DNA from: Megalopta genalis
Taxonomy: Eukaryota; Arthropoda; Insecta; Hymenoptera; Halictidae
Length of the DNA: 64,000 nucleotides
Direction of reading: 5' to 3'
Assembly: GCF_051020955.1 (NCBI RefSeq)
Contig: NW_027477084.1
Location: forward strand, 36,756 to 100,755
Below are positions 1-12,084 of this stretch, piece after piece (the stretch's first letter is position 1; every line of letters begins with the position of its first letter). The position numbers were made by a program, and so were the translations under genes. The notes under the pieces were generated by a model. It had not been told where the DNA came from. It saw nothing but the letters and a program-made list of their open reading frames with translations, and made no database searches.

Positions 1-390
1 GTTTAGCTTCAAATACTTGTGATATACATGGTTCAGCTTCAAGTGCATGCGAAATAAACGAGTTAGCTTCAAATCCATGCGAAACACATGATTTAGGTCC
101 AAATCAATGCGAAGCAGAAGGCTGTTGTTCGAATCCATGCGAAACAAAGGTTTAGCTTCAAACACCTGTGATATACATGATTAAGCTTCAACTGCATGCG
201 AAACAAACGAGTTAGCTTCAAATCCGTGCGAAACACATGATTTAGCTTCAAATCAATGCGAAGTAGAAGGATTTGCTTCAAATCCGTGCGAATCAAATGT
301 TTTAGCTTCAAATTCTCGTGATATACATGATTTAGCTTCAACTGCGTGCGTAACAAACGAGTTAGCTTCAAATCCAAGCGAAACACATTA
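1..390 (+). repeat. Leading segment of the H1 family
   Basis: These are ordinary pentamer units continuing from outside the window. A one-base deletion near 148 (CAAAGG where other units have CAAATGG) shifts the 30-bp register and also breaks the minus-strand open frame, giving the stop at 93-95. From about 271 the sequence matches 931 onward at a 660-bp offset, which is the sub-period inside the 1,710-bp HOR. Confidence 0.85.
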
Positions 391-2100
391 TTAAGATTCA
401 AATCAATGCGAAGTAGAAGGCTTATCTTCGAATCCATGCGAAACAAATGGTTTAGCTTCAAACACCTGTGATATACATGATTTAGCTTCAACTGCATGCG
501 AAACAAACGAGTTAGCTTCAAATCCATGCGATACACATGATTTAGCTTCAAATCAAAGAGAATTAGTAGGGTTATCTACGAATTCTTGCGAAAGAAATGG
601 TTTAGCTTCAAATACCAGTGATATACATGATTTAGTTTCTACTGCATGCGAAAAAATCGAGTTAGCTTCAAATCCAAGCGAAACACGTGATTTAGACTCA
701 AATCAATGCGAAGTAGAAGGTTTTGCTTCAAATCCATGCGAAACACATGATTTCGCTTCAAATCAAAGCGAAGTAGAAGGGTCATCTTCGAATCCATGCG
801 AAACAAATGATTTAGCTTCAAACACTTGTGATATACATGACTTAGCTTCAACGGCATGCGAAACAATCGAGTTAGATTCAAATCCGTGCGAAACACATGA
901 TTTAGCTTCAAATCAATGCGAAGTAGAAGGCTTTGCTTCAAATCCGTGCGAATCAAATGTTTTAGCTACAAATTCTCGTGATATACATGATTTAGCTTCA
1001 ACTGCGTGCGTAACAAACGAGATAGCTTCAAATCCAAGCGAAACACATTATTAAGATTCAAATCAATGCGAAGTAGAAGGCTTATCTTCGAATCCATGCG
1101 AAACAAATGGTTTAGCTTCAAACACCTGTGATATACATGATTTAGCTTCAACTCCATGCGGAACAAACGAGTTAGCTTCAAATCCATGCGATACACATGA
1201 TTTAGCTTCAAATCAAAGCGAATTAGTAGGGTTATCTACGAATTCTTACGAAAGAAATGGTTTAGCTTCAAATACCAGTGATATACATGATTTAGCTTCT
1301 ACTGCATGCGAAAAAATCGAGTTAGCTTCAAATCCAAGCGAAACACTTTGTTTAGATTCAAATCAATACGAAGTAGAAGGCTTAGCTTCAAATACAAGCG
1401 AAACACATGATTTAGCTTCAAATCAATGCGAAGTAGAAGGCTTAGTTTCAAATCCATGCGAAACACATGGTTTAGCTTAATATTCATGCGAAACAAATGG
1501 TTTAGCTACAAATACTTGTGATATACATCATTTAGGTTCAACTCCATGCGAAATAAACGAGCTAGCTTCAAATCCAGCGAAAAACACGATTTAACTTCAA
1601 ATCAACGTGAAGTAGAAGGCTTAGCTTCAAATCCACGCGAAACGAAAGATTTAGCTTCAAATCAATGCGAAGTAGAAGGGTTATCTTCGAATCCATGCGA
1701 AACATATGGTTTAGCTTCAAACAGTTGTGATATACATGATTTAGCTTCAACTGCATGCGAAACAAACGAGTTAGCTTCAAATCCATTCGAAACACATGGT
1801 TTAGATTCAAATCAATGCGAAGTAGAAGGCTTTGCTTAAAAATCCTTGCGAATCAAATGGTTTAGCTACAAAATCTCGTGATGTACATGATTTAGCTTCA
1901 ACTGCATGCGAAAACAACGAGTTAGCTTGATATCCATGCGAAAAACATGATTTAGATTCAAATCAATGCGAAGTAGAAGACTGATCTTTGAATCCATGCG
2001 AAACAAATGGATTAGCTTCAAATACTTGTCATATACATGATTTAGCTTCAACGGCATGCGAAACAATCGAGTTAGATTCAAATCCGTGCGAAACACATGA
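391..2100 (+). repeat. H1 higher-order repeat, copy 1 (1,710 bp)
   Basis: This unit is repeated directly downstream at +1,710 bp (57 units of 30 bp): 451 matches 2161, 1231 matches 2941 and 1891 matches 3601. Family markers are the d/e pair AATTAGTAGG-GTTATCTACG, the a-variant AATACCAGTG, and a unit one base short near 1575 (CCAGCGAAAAACACG) compensated by an extra base near 1819. A 660-bp internal duplication (271-670 against 931-1350) lies inside it. Confidence 0.9.
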
Positions 2101-2764
2101 TTTAGCTTCAAATCAATGCGAAGTAGAAGGATTATCTTCGAATCCATGCGAAACAAATGGTTTAGCTTCAAACACCTGTGATATACATGATTTAGCTTCA
2201 ACTGCATGCGAAACAAACGAGTTAGCTTCAAATCCATGCGATACACATGATTTAGCTTCAAATCAAAGAGAATTAGTAGGGTTATCTACGAATTCTTGCG
2301 AAAGAAATGGTTTAGCTTCAAATACCAGTGATATACATGATTTAGTTTCTACTGCATGCGAAAAAATCGAGTTAGCTTCAAATCCAAGCGAAACACGTGA
2401 TTTAGACTCAAATCAATGCGAAGTAGAAGGTTTTGCTTCAAATCCATGCGAAACACATGATTTCGCTTCAAATCAAAGCGAAGTAGAAGGGTCATCTTCG
2501 AATCCATGCGAAACAAATGATTTAGCTTCAAACACTTGTGATATACATGACTTAGCTTCAACGGCATGCGAAACAATCGAGTTAGATTCAAATCCGTGCG
2601 AAACACATGATTTAGCTTCAAATCAATGCGAAGTAGAAGGCTTTGCTTCAAATCCGTGCGAATCAAATGTTTTAGCTTCAAATTCTCGTGATATACATGA
2701 TTTAGCTTCAACTGCGTGCGTAACAAACGAGTTAGCTTCAAATCCAAGCGAAACACATTATTAA
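1988..2764 (+). other. 258-codon plus-strand open frame, probably not a gene
   Basis: It reads the plus strand as decapeptides of the LASNPCETHD kind, with one cysteine in most decapeptides. The nominal start is TTG and the stop is TAA in CATTATTAAG. Near-identical frames occur in H1 copies at 7508-8284 and 9067-9843 with the same start and stop, because the HOR was copied. It lies opposite minus-strand open frames. Unit variants change amino acids freely (LAS to LSS, LDS, FAS, LAT), with no sign of constraint. Confidence 0.83.
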
Positions 2765-3850
2765 GATTCAAATCAATGCGAAGTAGAAGGCTTATCTTCG
2801 AATCCATGCGAAACAAATGGTTTAGCTTCAAACACCTGTGATATACATGATTTAGCTTCAACTGCATGCGAAACAAACGAGTTAGCTTCAAATCCATGCG
2901 ATACACATGATTTAGCTTCAAATCAAAGCGAATTAGTAGGGTTATCTACGAATTCTTGCGAAAGAAATCGTTTAGCTTCAAATACCAGTGATATACATGA
3001 TTTAGCTTCTACTGCATGCGAAAAAATCGAGTTAGCTTCAAATCCAAGCGAAACACTTTATTTAGATTCAAATCAATACGAAGTAGAAGGCTTAGCTTCA
3101 AATAAAAGCGAAACACATGATTTAGCTTCAAATCAATGCGAAGTAGAAGGCTTAGTTTCAAATCCATGCGAAACACATGGTTTAGCTTAATATTCATGCG
3201 AAACAAATGGTTTAGCTACAAATACTTGTGATATACATCATTTAGGTTCAACTCCATGCGAAATAAACGAGCTAGCTTCAAATCCAGCGAAAAACACGAT
3301 TTAACTTCAAATCAACGTGAAGTAGAAGGCTTAGCTTCAAATCCACGCGAAACGAAAGATTTAGCTTCAAATCAATGCGAAGTAGAAGGGTTATCTTCGA
3401 ATCCATGCGAAACAAATGGTTTAGCATCAAACAGTTGTGATATACATGATTTAGCTTCAACTGCATGCGAAACAAACGAGTTAGCTTCAAATCCATTCGA
3501 AACACATGGTTTAGATTCAAATCAATGCGAAGTAGAAGGCTTTGCTTAAAAATCCTTGCGAATCAAATGGTTTAGCTACAAAATCTCGTGATGTACATGA
3601 TTTAGCTTCAACTGCATGCGAAAACAACGCGTTAGCTTGATATCCATGCGAAAAACATGATTTAGTTTCAAATCAATGCGAAGTAGAAGACTGATCTTTG
3701 AATCCATGCGAAACAAATGGATTAGCTTCAAATACTTGTCATATACATGATTTAGCTTCAACGGCATGCGAAACAATCGAGTTAGATCCAAATCCGTGCG
3801 AAACACATGATTTAGCTTCAAATCAATGCGAAGTAGAAGGCTTATCTTCG
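2101..3850 (+). repeat. H1 higher-order repeat, copy 2
   Basis: This is the tandem copy of the preceding 1,710 bp, including the short unit near 3285 and the compensating base near 3549. Differences from copy 1 are scattered single bases, for example AAATCG against AAATGG near 2969. Identity to copy 1 fades after about 3850, where a c/d/e run leads into block B. Confidence 0.9.
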
Positions 3851-4811
3851 AATCCATGCGAAACAAATGGTTTAGCTTCAAACAGTTGTGATATACATGA
3901 TTTAGCTTCAACAGCATGCGAAACATACGAGAATACTTCAATTCCAAAGGAATCACATGATTGAGCTTCAAATCAATGCGATGTAGAAGGCTTATCTTCA
4001 AATCCATGCGAATCAAATGGTTTAGATTCAAATACTTGTGATATACATGATTCAGATTCAACTGCGTGCGAAACGAACGAGTTAGCTTCAAATCCAAGCG
4101 AAACACATGATTGAGCTTCAATTCAATGCGAAGTAGAAGGCTTAGCTTCAAACCCATGCGAATAAAATGGTTTATGTTCAAATACTTGTGATATACATGA
4201 TTTGGCGTCAACAGCATGCGAAACAAACGAGATAGATTCAAATCCAAAGGCATCACATGATTCAGTTTCAAATCAATGCTACACAGAAGGCTTAGCTTCA
4301 AATCCATGCGGATCAAATGGTTCAGCGTCAAATACTTGTAATATACATGATTTATCTTCAACAGCGTGCGAAACATACGAGTTAGCTTGAAATCCAAGCG
4401 AAACACATGATTTAGCTTCAAATCAATGCGAAGAAGAAGGCTGAGCTTCAAATTCATGCGAAACGAATGGTTTAGGTTCAAATACTTGTGATATACATGA
4501 TTTAGCTTCAACTGCGTGCGAAACGAGCGAATTAGCTTCAAATCTAAGCGAAACACGTGATATAGCTTCAATTCAATACGAAGTAGAAGGCTGAGCTTCA
4601 AATTCATGCGAAACGAATGGTTTAGGTTCAAATACTTGTGATATACATGATTTAGCTTCAACAGCATGCGAAACATACGAGAATACTTCAATTCCAAAGG
4701 AATCACATGATTGAGCTTCAAATCAATGCGATATAGAACGCTTATCTTCAAATCCATGCGAATCAAATGGTTTAGATTCAAATACTTGTGATATACATGA
4801 TTCAGATTCAA
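3576..4811 (-). other. 411-codon open frame, probably not a gene
   Basis: It spans the H1-to-B border, starts at TTG and ends at a TAG made by the change GCTTCA to GCTACA on the plus strand (3576-3578). The same stop is present in the other H1 copies (for example 1866-1868 and 7386-7388). The encoded decapeptides match those of all other minus frames. Confidence 0.83.
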
Positions 4812-5580
4812 CTGCGTGCGAAACGAACGAGTTAGCTTCTAATCCATGCGAAACACATGATTGTGCTTCAATTCCATGCGAAGTAGAAGGCTTAGCTTCA
4901 AACCCATGCGAATAAAATGGTTTAGGTTCAAATACTTGTGATATACATGATTTGGCGACAACAGCATGCGAAACAAACGAGATAGATTCAAATCCAAAGG
5001 CATCACATGATTCAGTTTCAAATCAATGCTACACAGAAGGCTTAGCTTCAAATCCATGCGGATCAAATGGTTCAGCGTCAAATACTTGTGATATACATCA
5101 TTTAGCTTAAAATGCCGGCGAAACAAGCGAGTTAGCTTCATAGATAAGCGAAACACATGATTTATCGACAAATTCATGCGAAACACATGGTTTAGCTTAA
5201 TATTCATGCGAAACAAATGGTTTAGCTTCAAATACTTCTGATATACATGATTTAGCTTCAACTGCATGCGAAACAAACCAGTTAGCTTCAAATCCAAACG
5301 AAACACATGATTTAGCTTCAGATCAATGCGAAGTAGAACGCCTAGCTTCAAATCCATGCTAATCCAATGGTTTAGCTTCAAATACTTGTGATATACATGA
5401 CTTAGCTTCAACTGCATGCGAAACAAACGACTTAGCTTCAAATCCATGCGAAACACATGATTTAGCTTCAAGTAAGAGCGAAGTAGAAGGCTGATCTTCG
5501 AATCCATGCGAAACAACTGGTTTTGGCTCAAATACTTGTGATATACATGATTTAGCTTCTTGTGCATGCAAAACAAACGA
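3851..5580 (+). repeat. Block B, copy 1 (750-bp HOR)
   Basis: This module differs in variant content from H1. Markers are TCCAAAGGCATCACATGA and TCCAAAGGAATCACATGA, the d-variant CAATGCTACACAGAAGG and the e-variant CCATGCGGATCAAATGG. It has its own 750-bp period (25 units): 3901 matches 4651, 4021 matches 4771, 4141 matches 4891 and 4321 matches 5071. After about 5,100 it continues with units such as AATGCCGGCGAAACAAGCG that recur throughout 15-41 kb, so B shares ancestry with the later F modules. Confidence 0.87.
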
Positions 5581-8500
5581 GTTAGCTTCAAATCCATGCG
5601 ATACACATGATTTAGCTTCAAATCAAAGCGAATTAGTAGGGTTATCTACGAATTCTTGCGAAAGAAATGGTTTAGCATCAAGTACCAGTGATATACATGA
5701 TTTAGCTTCTACTGCATGCGAAAAAATCGAGTTAGCTTCAAATCCAAGCGAAACACGTGATTTAGACTCAAATCAATGCGAAGTAGAAGGCTTTGCTTCA
5801 AATCCGTGCGAATCAAATGTTTTAGCTTCAAATTCTCGTGATATACATGATTTAGCTTCAGCTGCGTGCGTAACAAACGAGTTAGCTTCAAATCCAAGCG
5901 AAACACATTATTAAGATTCAAATCAATGCGAAGTAGAAGGCTTATCTTCGAATCCATGCGAAACAAATGGTTTAGCTTCAGACACCTGTGATATACATGA
6001 TTTAGCTTCAACTGCATGCGAAACAAACGAGTTAGCTTCAAATCCATGCGATACACATGATTTAGCTTCAAATCAAAGAGAATTAGTAGGGTTATCTACG
6101 AATTCTTGCGAAAGAAATGGTTTAGCTTCAAATACCAGTGATATACATGATTTAGTTTCTACTGCATGCGAAAAAATCGAGTTAGCTTCAAATCCAAGCG
6201 AAACACGTGATTTAGACTCAAATCAATGCGAAGTAGAAGGTTTTGCTTCAAATCCATGCGAAACACATGATTTCGCTTCAAATCAAAGCGAAGTAGTAGG
6301 GTCATCTTCGAATCCATGCGAAACAAATGATTTAGCTTCAAACACTTGTGATATACATGACTTAGCTTCAACGGCATGCGAAACAATCGAGTTAGATTCA
6401 AATCCGTGCGAAACACATGATTTAGCTTCAAATCAATGCGAAGTAGAAGGCTTTGCTTCAAATCCGTGCGAATCAAATGTTTTAGCTACAAATTCTCGTG
6501 ATATACATGATTTAGCTTCAACTGCGTGCGTAACAAACGAGTTAGCTTCAAATCCAAGCGAAACACATTATTAAGATTCAAATCAATGCGAAGTAGAAGG
6601 CTTATCTTCGAATCCATGCGAAACAAATGGTTTAGCTTCAAACACCTGTGATATACATGATTTAGCTTCAACTCCATGCGGAACAAACGAGTTAGCTTCA
6701 AATCCATGCGATACACATGATTTAGCTTCAAATCAAAGCGAATTAGTAGGGTTATCTACGAATTCTTACGAAAGAAATGGTTTAGCTTCAAATACCAGTG
6801 ATATACATGATTTAGCTTCTACTGCATGCGAAAAAATCGAGTTAGCTTCAAATCCAAGCGAAACACTTTGTTTAGATTCAAATCAATACGAAGTAGAAGG
6901 CTTAGCTTCAAATACAAGCGAAACACATGATTTAGCTTCAAATCAATGCGAAGTAGAAGGCTTAGTTTCAAATCCATGCGAAACACATGGTTTAGCTTAA
7001 TATTCATGCGAAACAAATGGTTTAGCTACAAATACTTGTGATATACATCATTTAGTTTCAACTCCATGCGAAATAAACGAGCTAGCTTCAAATCCAGCGA
7101 AAAACACGATTTAACTTCAAATCAACGTTAAGTAGAAGGCTTAGCTTCAAATCCACGCGAAACGAAAGATTTAGCTTCAAATCAATGCGTAGTAGAAGGG
7201 TTATCTTCGAATCCATGCGAAACATATGGTTTAGCTTCAAACAGTTGTGATATACATGATTTAGCTTCAACTGTATGCGAAACAAACGAGTTAGCTTCAA
7301 ATCCATTCGAAACACATGGTTTAGATTCAAATCAATGCGAAGTAGAAGGCTTTGCTTAAAAATCCTTGCGAATCAAATGGTTTAGCTACAAAATCTCGTG
7401 ATGTACATGATTTAGCTTCAACTGCATGCGAAAACAACGAGTTAGCTTGATATCCATGCGAAAAACATGATTTAGATTCAAATCAATGCGAAGTAGAAGA
7501 CTGATCTTTGAATCCATGCGAAACAAATGGATTAGCTTCAAATACTTGTCATATACATGATTTAGCTTCAACGGCATGCGAAACCATCGAGTTAGATTCA
7601 AATCCGTGCGAAACACATGATTTAGCTTCAAATCAATGCGAAGTAGAAGGATTATCTTCGAATCCATGCGAAACAAATGGTTTAGCTTCAAACACCTGTG
7701 ATATACATGATTTAGCTTCAACTGCATGCGAAACAAACGAGTTAGCTTCAAATCCATGCGATACACATGATTTAGCTTCAAATCAAAGAGAATTAGTAGG
7801 GTTATCTACGAATTCTTGCGAAAGAAATGGTTTAGCTTCAAATACCAGTGATATACATGATTTAGTTTCTACTGCATGCGAAAAAATCGAGTTAGCTTCA
7901 AATCCAAGCGAAACACGTGATTTAGACTCAAATCAATGCGAAGTAGAAGGTTTTGCTTCAAATCCATGCGAAACACATGATTTCGCTTCAAATCAAAGCG
8001 AAGTAGAAGGGTCATCTTCGAATCCATGCGAAACAAATGATTTAGCTTCAAACACTTGTGATATACATGACTTAGCTTCAACGGCATGCGAAACAATCGA
8101 GTTAGATTCAAATCCGTGCGAAACAAATGATTTAGCTTCAAATCAATGCGAAGTAGAAGGCTTTGCTTCAAATCCGTGCGAATCAAATGTTTTAGCTTCA
8201 AATTCTCGTGATATACATGATTTAGCTTCAACTGCGTGCGTAACAAACGAGTTAGCTTCAAATCCAAGCGAAACACATTATTAAGATTCAAATCAATGCG
8301 AAGTAGAAGGCTTATCTTCGAATCCATGCGAAACAAATGGTTTAGCTTCAAACACCTGTGATATACATGATTTAGCTTCAACTGCATGCGAAACAAACGA
8401 GTTAGCTTCAAATCCATGCTATACACATGATTTAGCTTCAAATCAAAGCGAATTAGTAGGGTTATCTACGAATTCTTGCGAAAGAAATGGTTTAGCTTCA

Positions 8501-8990
8501 AATACCAGTGATATACATGATTTAGCTTCTACTGCATGCGAAAAAATCGAGTTAGCTTCAAATCCAAGCGAAACACTTTATTTAGATTCAAATCAATACG
8601 AAGTAGAAGGCTTAGCTTCAAATACAAGCGAAACACATGATTTAGCTTCAAATCAATGCGAAGTAGAAGGCTTAGTTTCAAATCCATGCGAAACACATGG
8701 TTTAGCTTAATATTCATGCGAAACAAATGGTTTAGCTACAAATACTTGTGATATACATCATTTAGGTTCAACTCCATGCGAAATAAACGAGCTAGCTTCA
8801 AATCCAGCGAAAAACACGATTTAACTTCAAATCAACGTGAAGTAGAAGGCTTAGCTTCAAATCCACGCGAAACGAAAGATTTAGCTTCAAATCAATGCGA
8901 AGTAGAAGGGTTATCTTCGAATCCATGCGAAACAAATGGTTTAGCTTCAAACAGTTGTGATATACATGATTTAGCTTCAACTGCATGCGA
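5581..8990 (+). repeat. Second H1 tandem pair (offset 5,520)
   Basis: From about 5,770 this block repeats 250-3470 at an offset of 5,520 bp, including the short-unit marker at 7095 and 8805 and the same in-frame stops. The first units (5581-5700) match 2881-3000 instead, so the entry from block B was made at a different H1 position. Single-base differences include GGTTAGGG-type changes near 6297 (AGTAGTAGG for AGTAGAAGG) and AACCATCGAG near 7582. Confidence 0.9.
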
Positions 8991-10610
8991 AAACAACGCG
9001 TTAGCTTGATATCCATGCGAAAAACATGATTTAGATTCAAATCAATGCGAAGTAGAAGACTGATCTTTGAATCCATGCGAAACAAATGGATTAGCTTCAA
9101 ATACTTGTCATATACATGATTTAGCTTCAACGGCATGCGAAACAATCGAGTTAGATTCAAATCCGTGCGAAACACATGATTTAACTTCAAATCAATGCGA
9201 AGTAGAAGGATTATCTTCGAATCCATGCGAAACAAATGGTTTAGCTTCAAACACCTGTGATATACATGATTTAGCTTCAACTGCATGCGAAACAAACGAG
9301 TTAGCTTCAAATCCATGCGATACACATGATTTAGCTTCAAATCAAAGAGAATTAGTAGGGTTATCTACGAATTCTTGCGAAAGAAATGGTTTAGCTTCAA
9401 ATACCAGTGATATACATGATTTAGTTTCTACTGCATGCGAAAAAATCGAGTTAGCTTCAAATCCAAGCGAAACACGTGATTTAGACTCAAATCAATGCGA
9501 AGTAGAAGGTTTTGCTTCAAATCCATGCGAAACACATGATTTCGCTTCAAATCAAAGCGAAGTAGAAGGGTCATCTTCGAATCCATGCGAAACAAATGAT
9601 TTAGCTTCAAACACTTGTGATATACATGACTTAGCTTCAACGGCATGCGAAACAATCGAGTTAGATTCAAATCCGTGCGAAACACATGATTTAGCTTCAA
9701 ATCAATGCGAAGTAGAAGGCTTTGCTTCAAATCCGTGCGAATCAAATGTTTTAGATTCAAATTCTCGTGATATACATGATTTAGCTTCAACTGCGTGCGT
9801 AACAAACGAGTTAGCTTCAAATCCAAGCGAAACACATTATTAAGATTCAAATCAATGCGAAGTAGAAGGCTTATCTTCGAATCCATGCGAAACAAATGGT
9901 TTAGCTTCAAACACCTGTGATATACATGATTTAGCTTCAACTGCATGCGAAACAAACGAGTTAGCTTCAAATCCATGCGATACACATGATTTAGCTTCAA
10001 ATCAAAGCGAATTAGTAGGGTTATCTACGAATTCTTGCGAAAGAAATGGTTTAGCTTCAAATACCAGTGATATACATGATTTAGCTTCTACTGCATGCGA
10101 AAAAATCGAGTTAGCTTCAAATCCAAGCGAAACACTTTATTTAGATTCAAATCAATACGAAGTAGAAGGCTTAGCTTCAAATACAAGCGAAACACATGAT
10201 TTAGCTTCAAATCAATGCGAAGTAGAAGGCTTAGTTTCAAATCCATGCGAAACACATGGTTTAGCTTAATATTCATGCGAAACAAATGGTTTAGCTACAA
10301 ATACTTGTGATATACATCATTTAGGTTCAACTCCATGCGAAATAAACGAGCTAGCTTCAAATCCAGCGAAAAACACGATTTAACTTCAAATCAACGTGAA
10401 GTAGAAGGCTTAGCTTCAAATCCACGCGAAACGAAAGATTTAGCTTCAAATCAATGCGAAGTAGAAGGGTTATCTTCGAATCCATGCGAAACAAATGGTT
10501 TAGCTTCAAACAGTTGTGATATACATGATTTAGCTTCAACTGCATGCGAAACAAACGAGTTAGCTTCAAATCCAAGCGAAACACATGGTTTAGATTCAAA
10601 TCAATGCGAA
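8991..10610 (+). repeat. Third H1 copy of the second block (1,559-bp spacing)
   Basis: The short-unit marker recurs 1,559 bp after the previous one (8791 to 10350) and not 1,710 bp after it, so this cycle has lost 151 bp, five units plus one base. The missing part lies at about 8990, where AAAACAACGCG follows directly. The rest follows the H1 pattern up to about 10,590, where the sequence passes into block B. Confidence 0.88.
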
Positions 10611-12084
10611 GTAGAAGGCTTAGCTTCAAACCCATGCGAATAAAATGGTTTATGTTCAAATACTTGTGATATACATGATTTGGCGTCAACAGCATGCGAA
10701 ACAAACGAGATAGATTCAAATCCAAAGGCATCACATGATTCAGATTCAAATCAATGCTACACAGAAGGCTTAGCTTCAAATCCATGCGGATCAAATGGTT
10801 CAGCGTCAAATACTTGTAATATACATGATTTATCTTCAACAGCGTGCGAAACATACGAGTTAGCTTGAAATCCAAGCGAAACACATGATTTAGCTTCAAA
10901 TCAATGCGAAGAAGAAGGCTGAGCTTCAAATTCATGCGAAACGAATGGTTTAGGTTCAAATACTTGTGATATACATGATTTAGCTTCAACTGCGTGCGAA
11001 ACGAGCGAATTAGCTTCAAATCTAAGCGAAACACGTGATATAGCTTCCATTCAATACGAAGTAGAAGGCTGAGCTTCAAATTCATGCGAAACGAATGGTT
11101 TAGGTTCAAATACTTGTGATATACATGATTTAGCTTCAACAGCATGCGAAACATACGAGTATACTTCAATTCCAAAGGAATCACATGATTGAGCTTCAAA
11201 TCAATGCGATATAGAACGCTTATCTTCAAATCCATGCGAATCAAATGGTTTAGATTCAAATACTTGTGATATACATGATTCAGATTCAACTGCGTGCGAA
11301 ACGAACGAGTTAGCTTCAAATCCATGCGAAACACATGATTGAGCTTCAATTCCATGCGAAGTAGAAGGCTTAGCTTCAAACCCATGCGAATAAAATGGTT
11401 TAGGTTCAAATACTTGTGATATACATGATTTGGCGACAACAGCATGCGAAACAAACGAGATAGATTCAAATCCAAAGGCATCACATGATTCAGTTTCAAA
11501 TCAATGCTACACAGAAGGCTTAGCTTCAAATCCATGCGGATCAAATGGTTCAGCGTCAAATACTTGTGATATACATCATTTAGCTTAAAATGCCGGCGAA
11601 ACAAGCGAGTTAGCTTCATAGATAAGCGAAACACATGATTTATCGACAAATTCATGCGAAACACATGGTTTAGCTTAATATTCATGCGAAACAAATGGTT
11701 TAGTTTCAAATACTTCTGATATACATGATTTAGCTTCAACTGCATGCGAAACAAACCAGTTAGCTTCAAATCCAAACGAAACACATGATTTAGCTTCAGA
11801 TCAATGCGAAGTAGAACGCCTAGCTTCAAATCCATGCTAATCCAATGGTTTAGCTTCAAATACTTGTGATATACATGACTTAGCTTCAACTGCATGCGAA
11901 ACAAACGACTTAGCTTCAAATCCATGCGAAACACATGATTTAGCTTCAAGTAAGAGCGAAGTAGAAGGCTGATCTTCGAATCCATGCGAAACAACTGGTT
12001 TTGGCTCAAATACTTGTGATATACATGATTTAGCTTCTTGTGCATGCAAAACAAACGAGTTAGCTTCAAATCCAAGCGAAACAC
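10357..12084 (-). other. 575-codon open frame, probably not a gene
   Basis: This is the longest open frame in the window and runs through H1 and block B units. The product would be a basic, leucine-rich 50-residue repeat (decapeptides such as HVYHKYLKLN). The nominal start is GTG inside an ordinary unit. The frame ends only because a one-base-short unit near 10,365 shifts it. The same stretch is open in the opposite strand and in a second minus frame (11837-12049). There is no promoter, splice site or non-repeat domain. I read it as a consequence of a stop-free 30-bp unit. Confidence 0.85.
10611..12068 (+). repeat. Block B, copy 2 (offset 6,478)
   Basis: It matches 4133-5590 at a constant offset of 6,478 bp: 4202 against 10680 and 5359 against 11837. 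Small differences are present, such as GATTCAGATTC against GATTCAGTTTC near 10740. Copy 1 returns to H1 at its right end, whereas this copy continues into module C, so it marks the border between the H1/B zone and the E/F zone. Confidence 0.9.

Noticed and set aside
421..450. CENP-B box in e units (TTCGAATCCATGCGAA)
   Set aside because: The TTCG start is present but the required central A and the CGGG end are not; no unit examined fits the box.
92..1500. Telomere-like TTAGG or TTAGGC motifs
   Set aside because: They appear only as single variants of TTAGC inside a unit (for example GATTTAGGTCC near 91) and never in tandem.
5359..5571. Second minus-strand frame with SCISQVFEAK repeats as a separate small gene
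   Set aside because: It is the third stop-free frame of the same units and recurs at 11837-12049 and in all F modules only because the DNA was copied.
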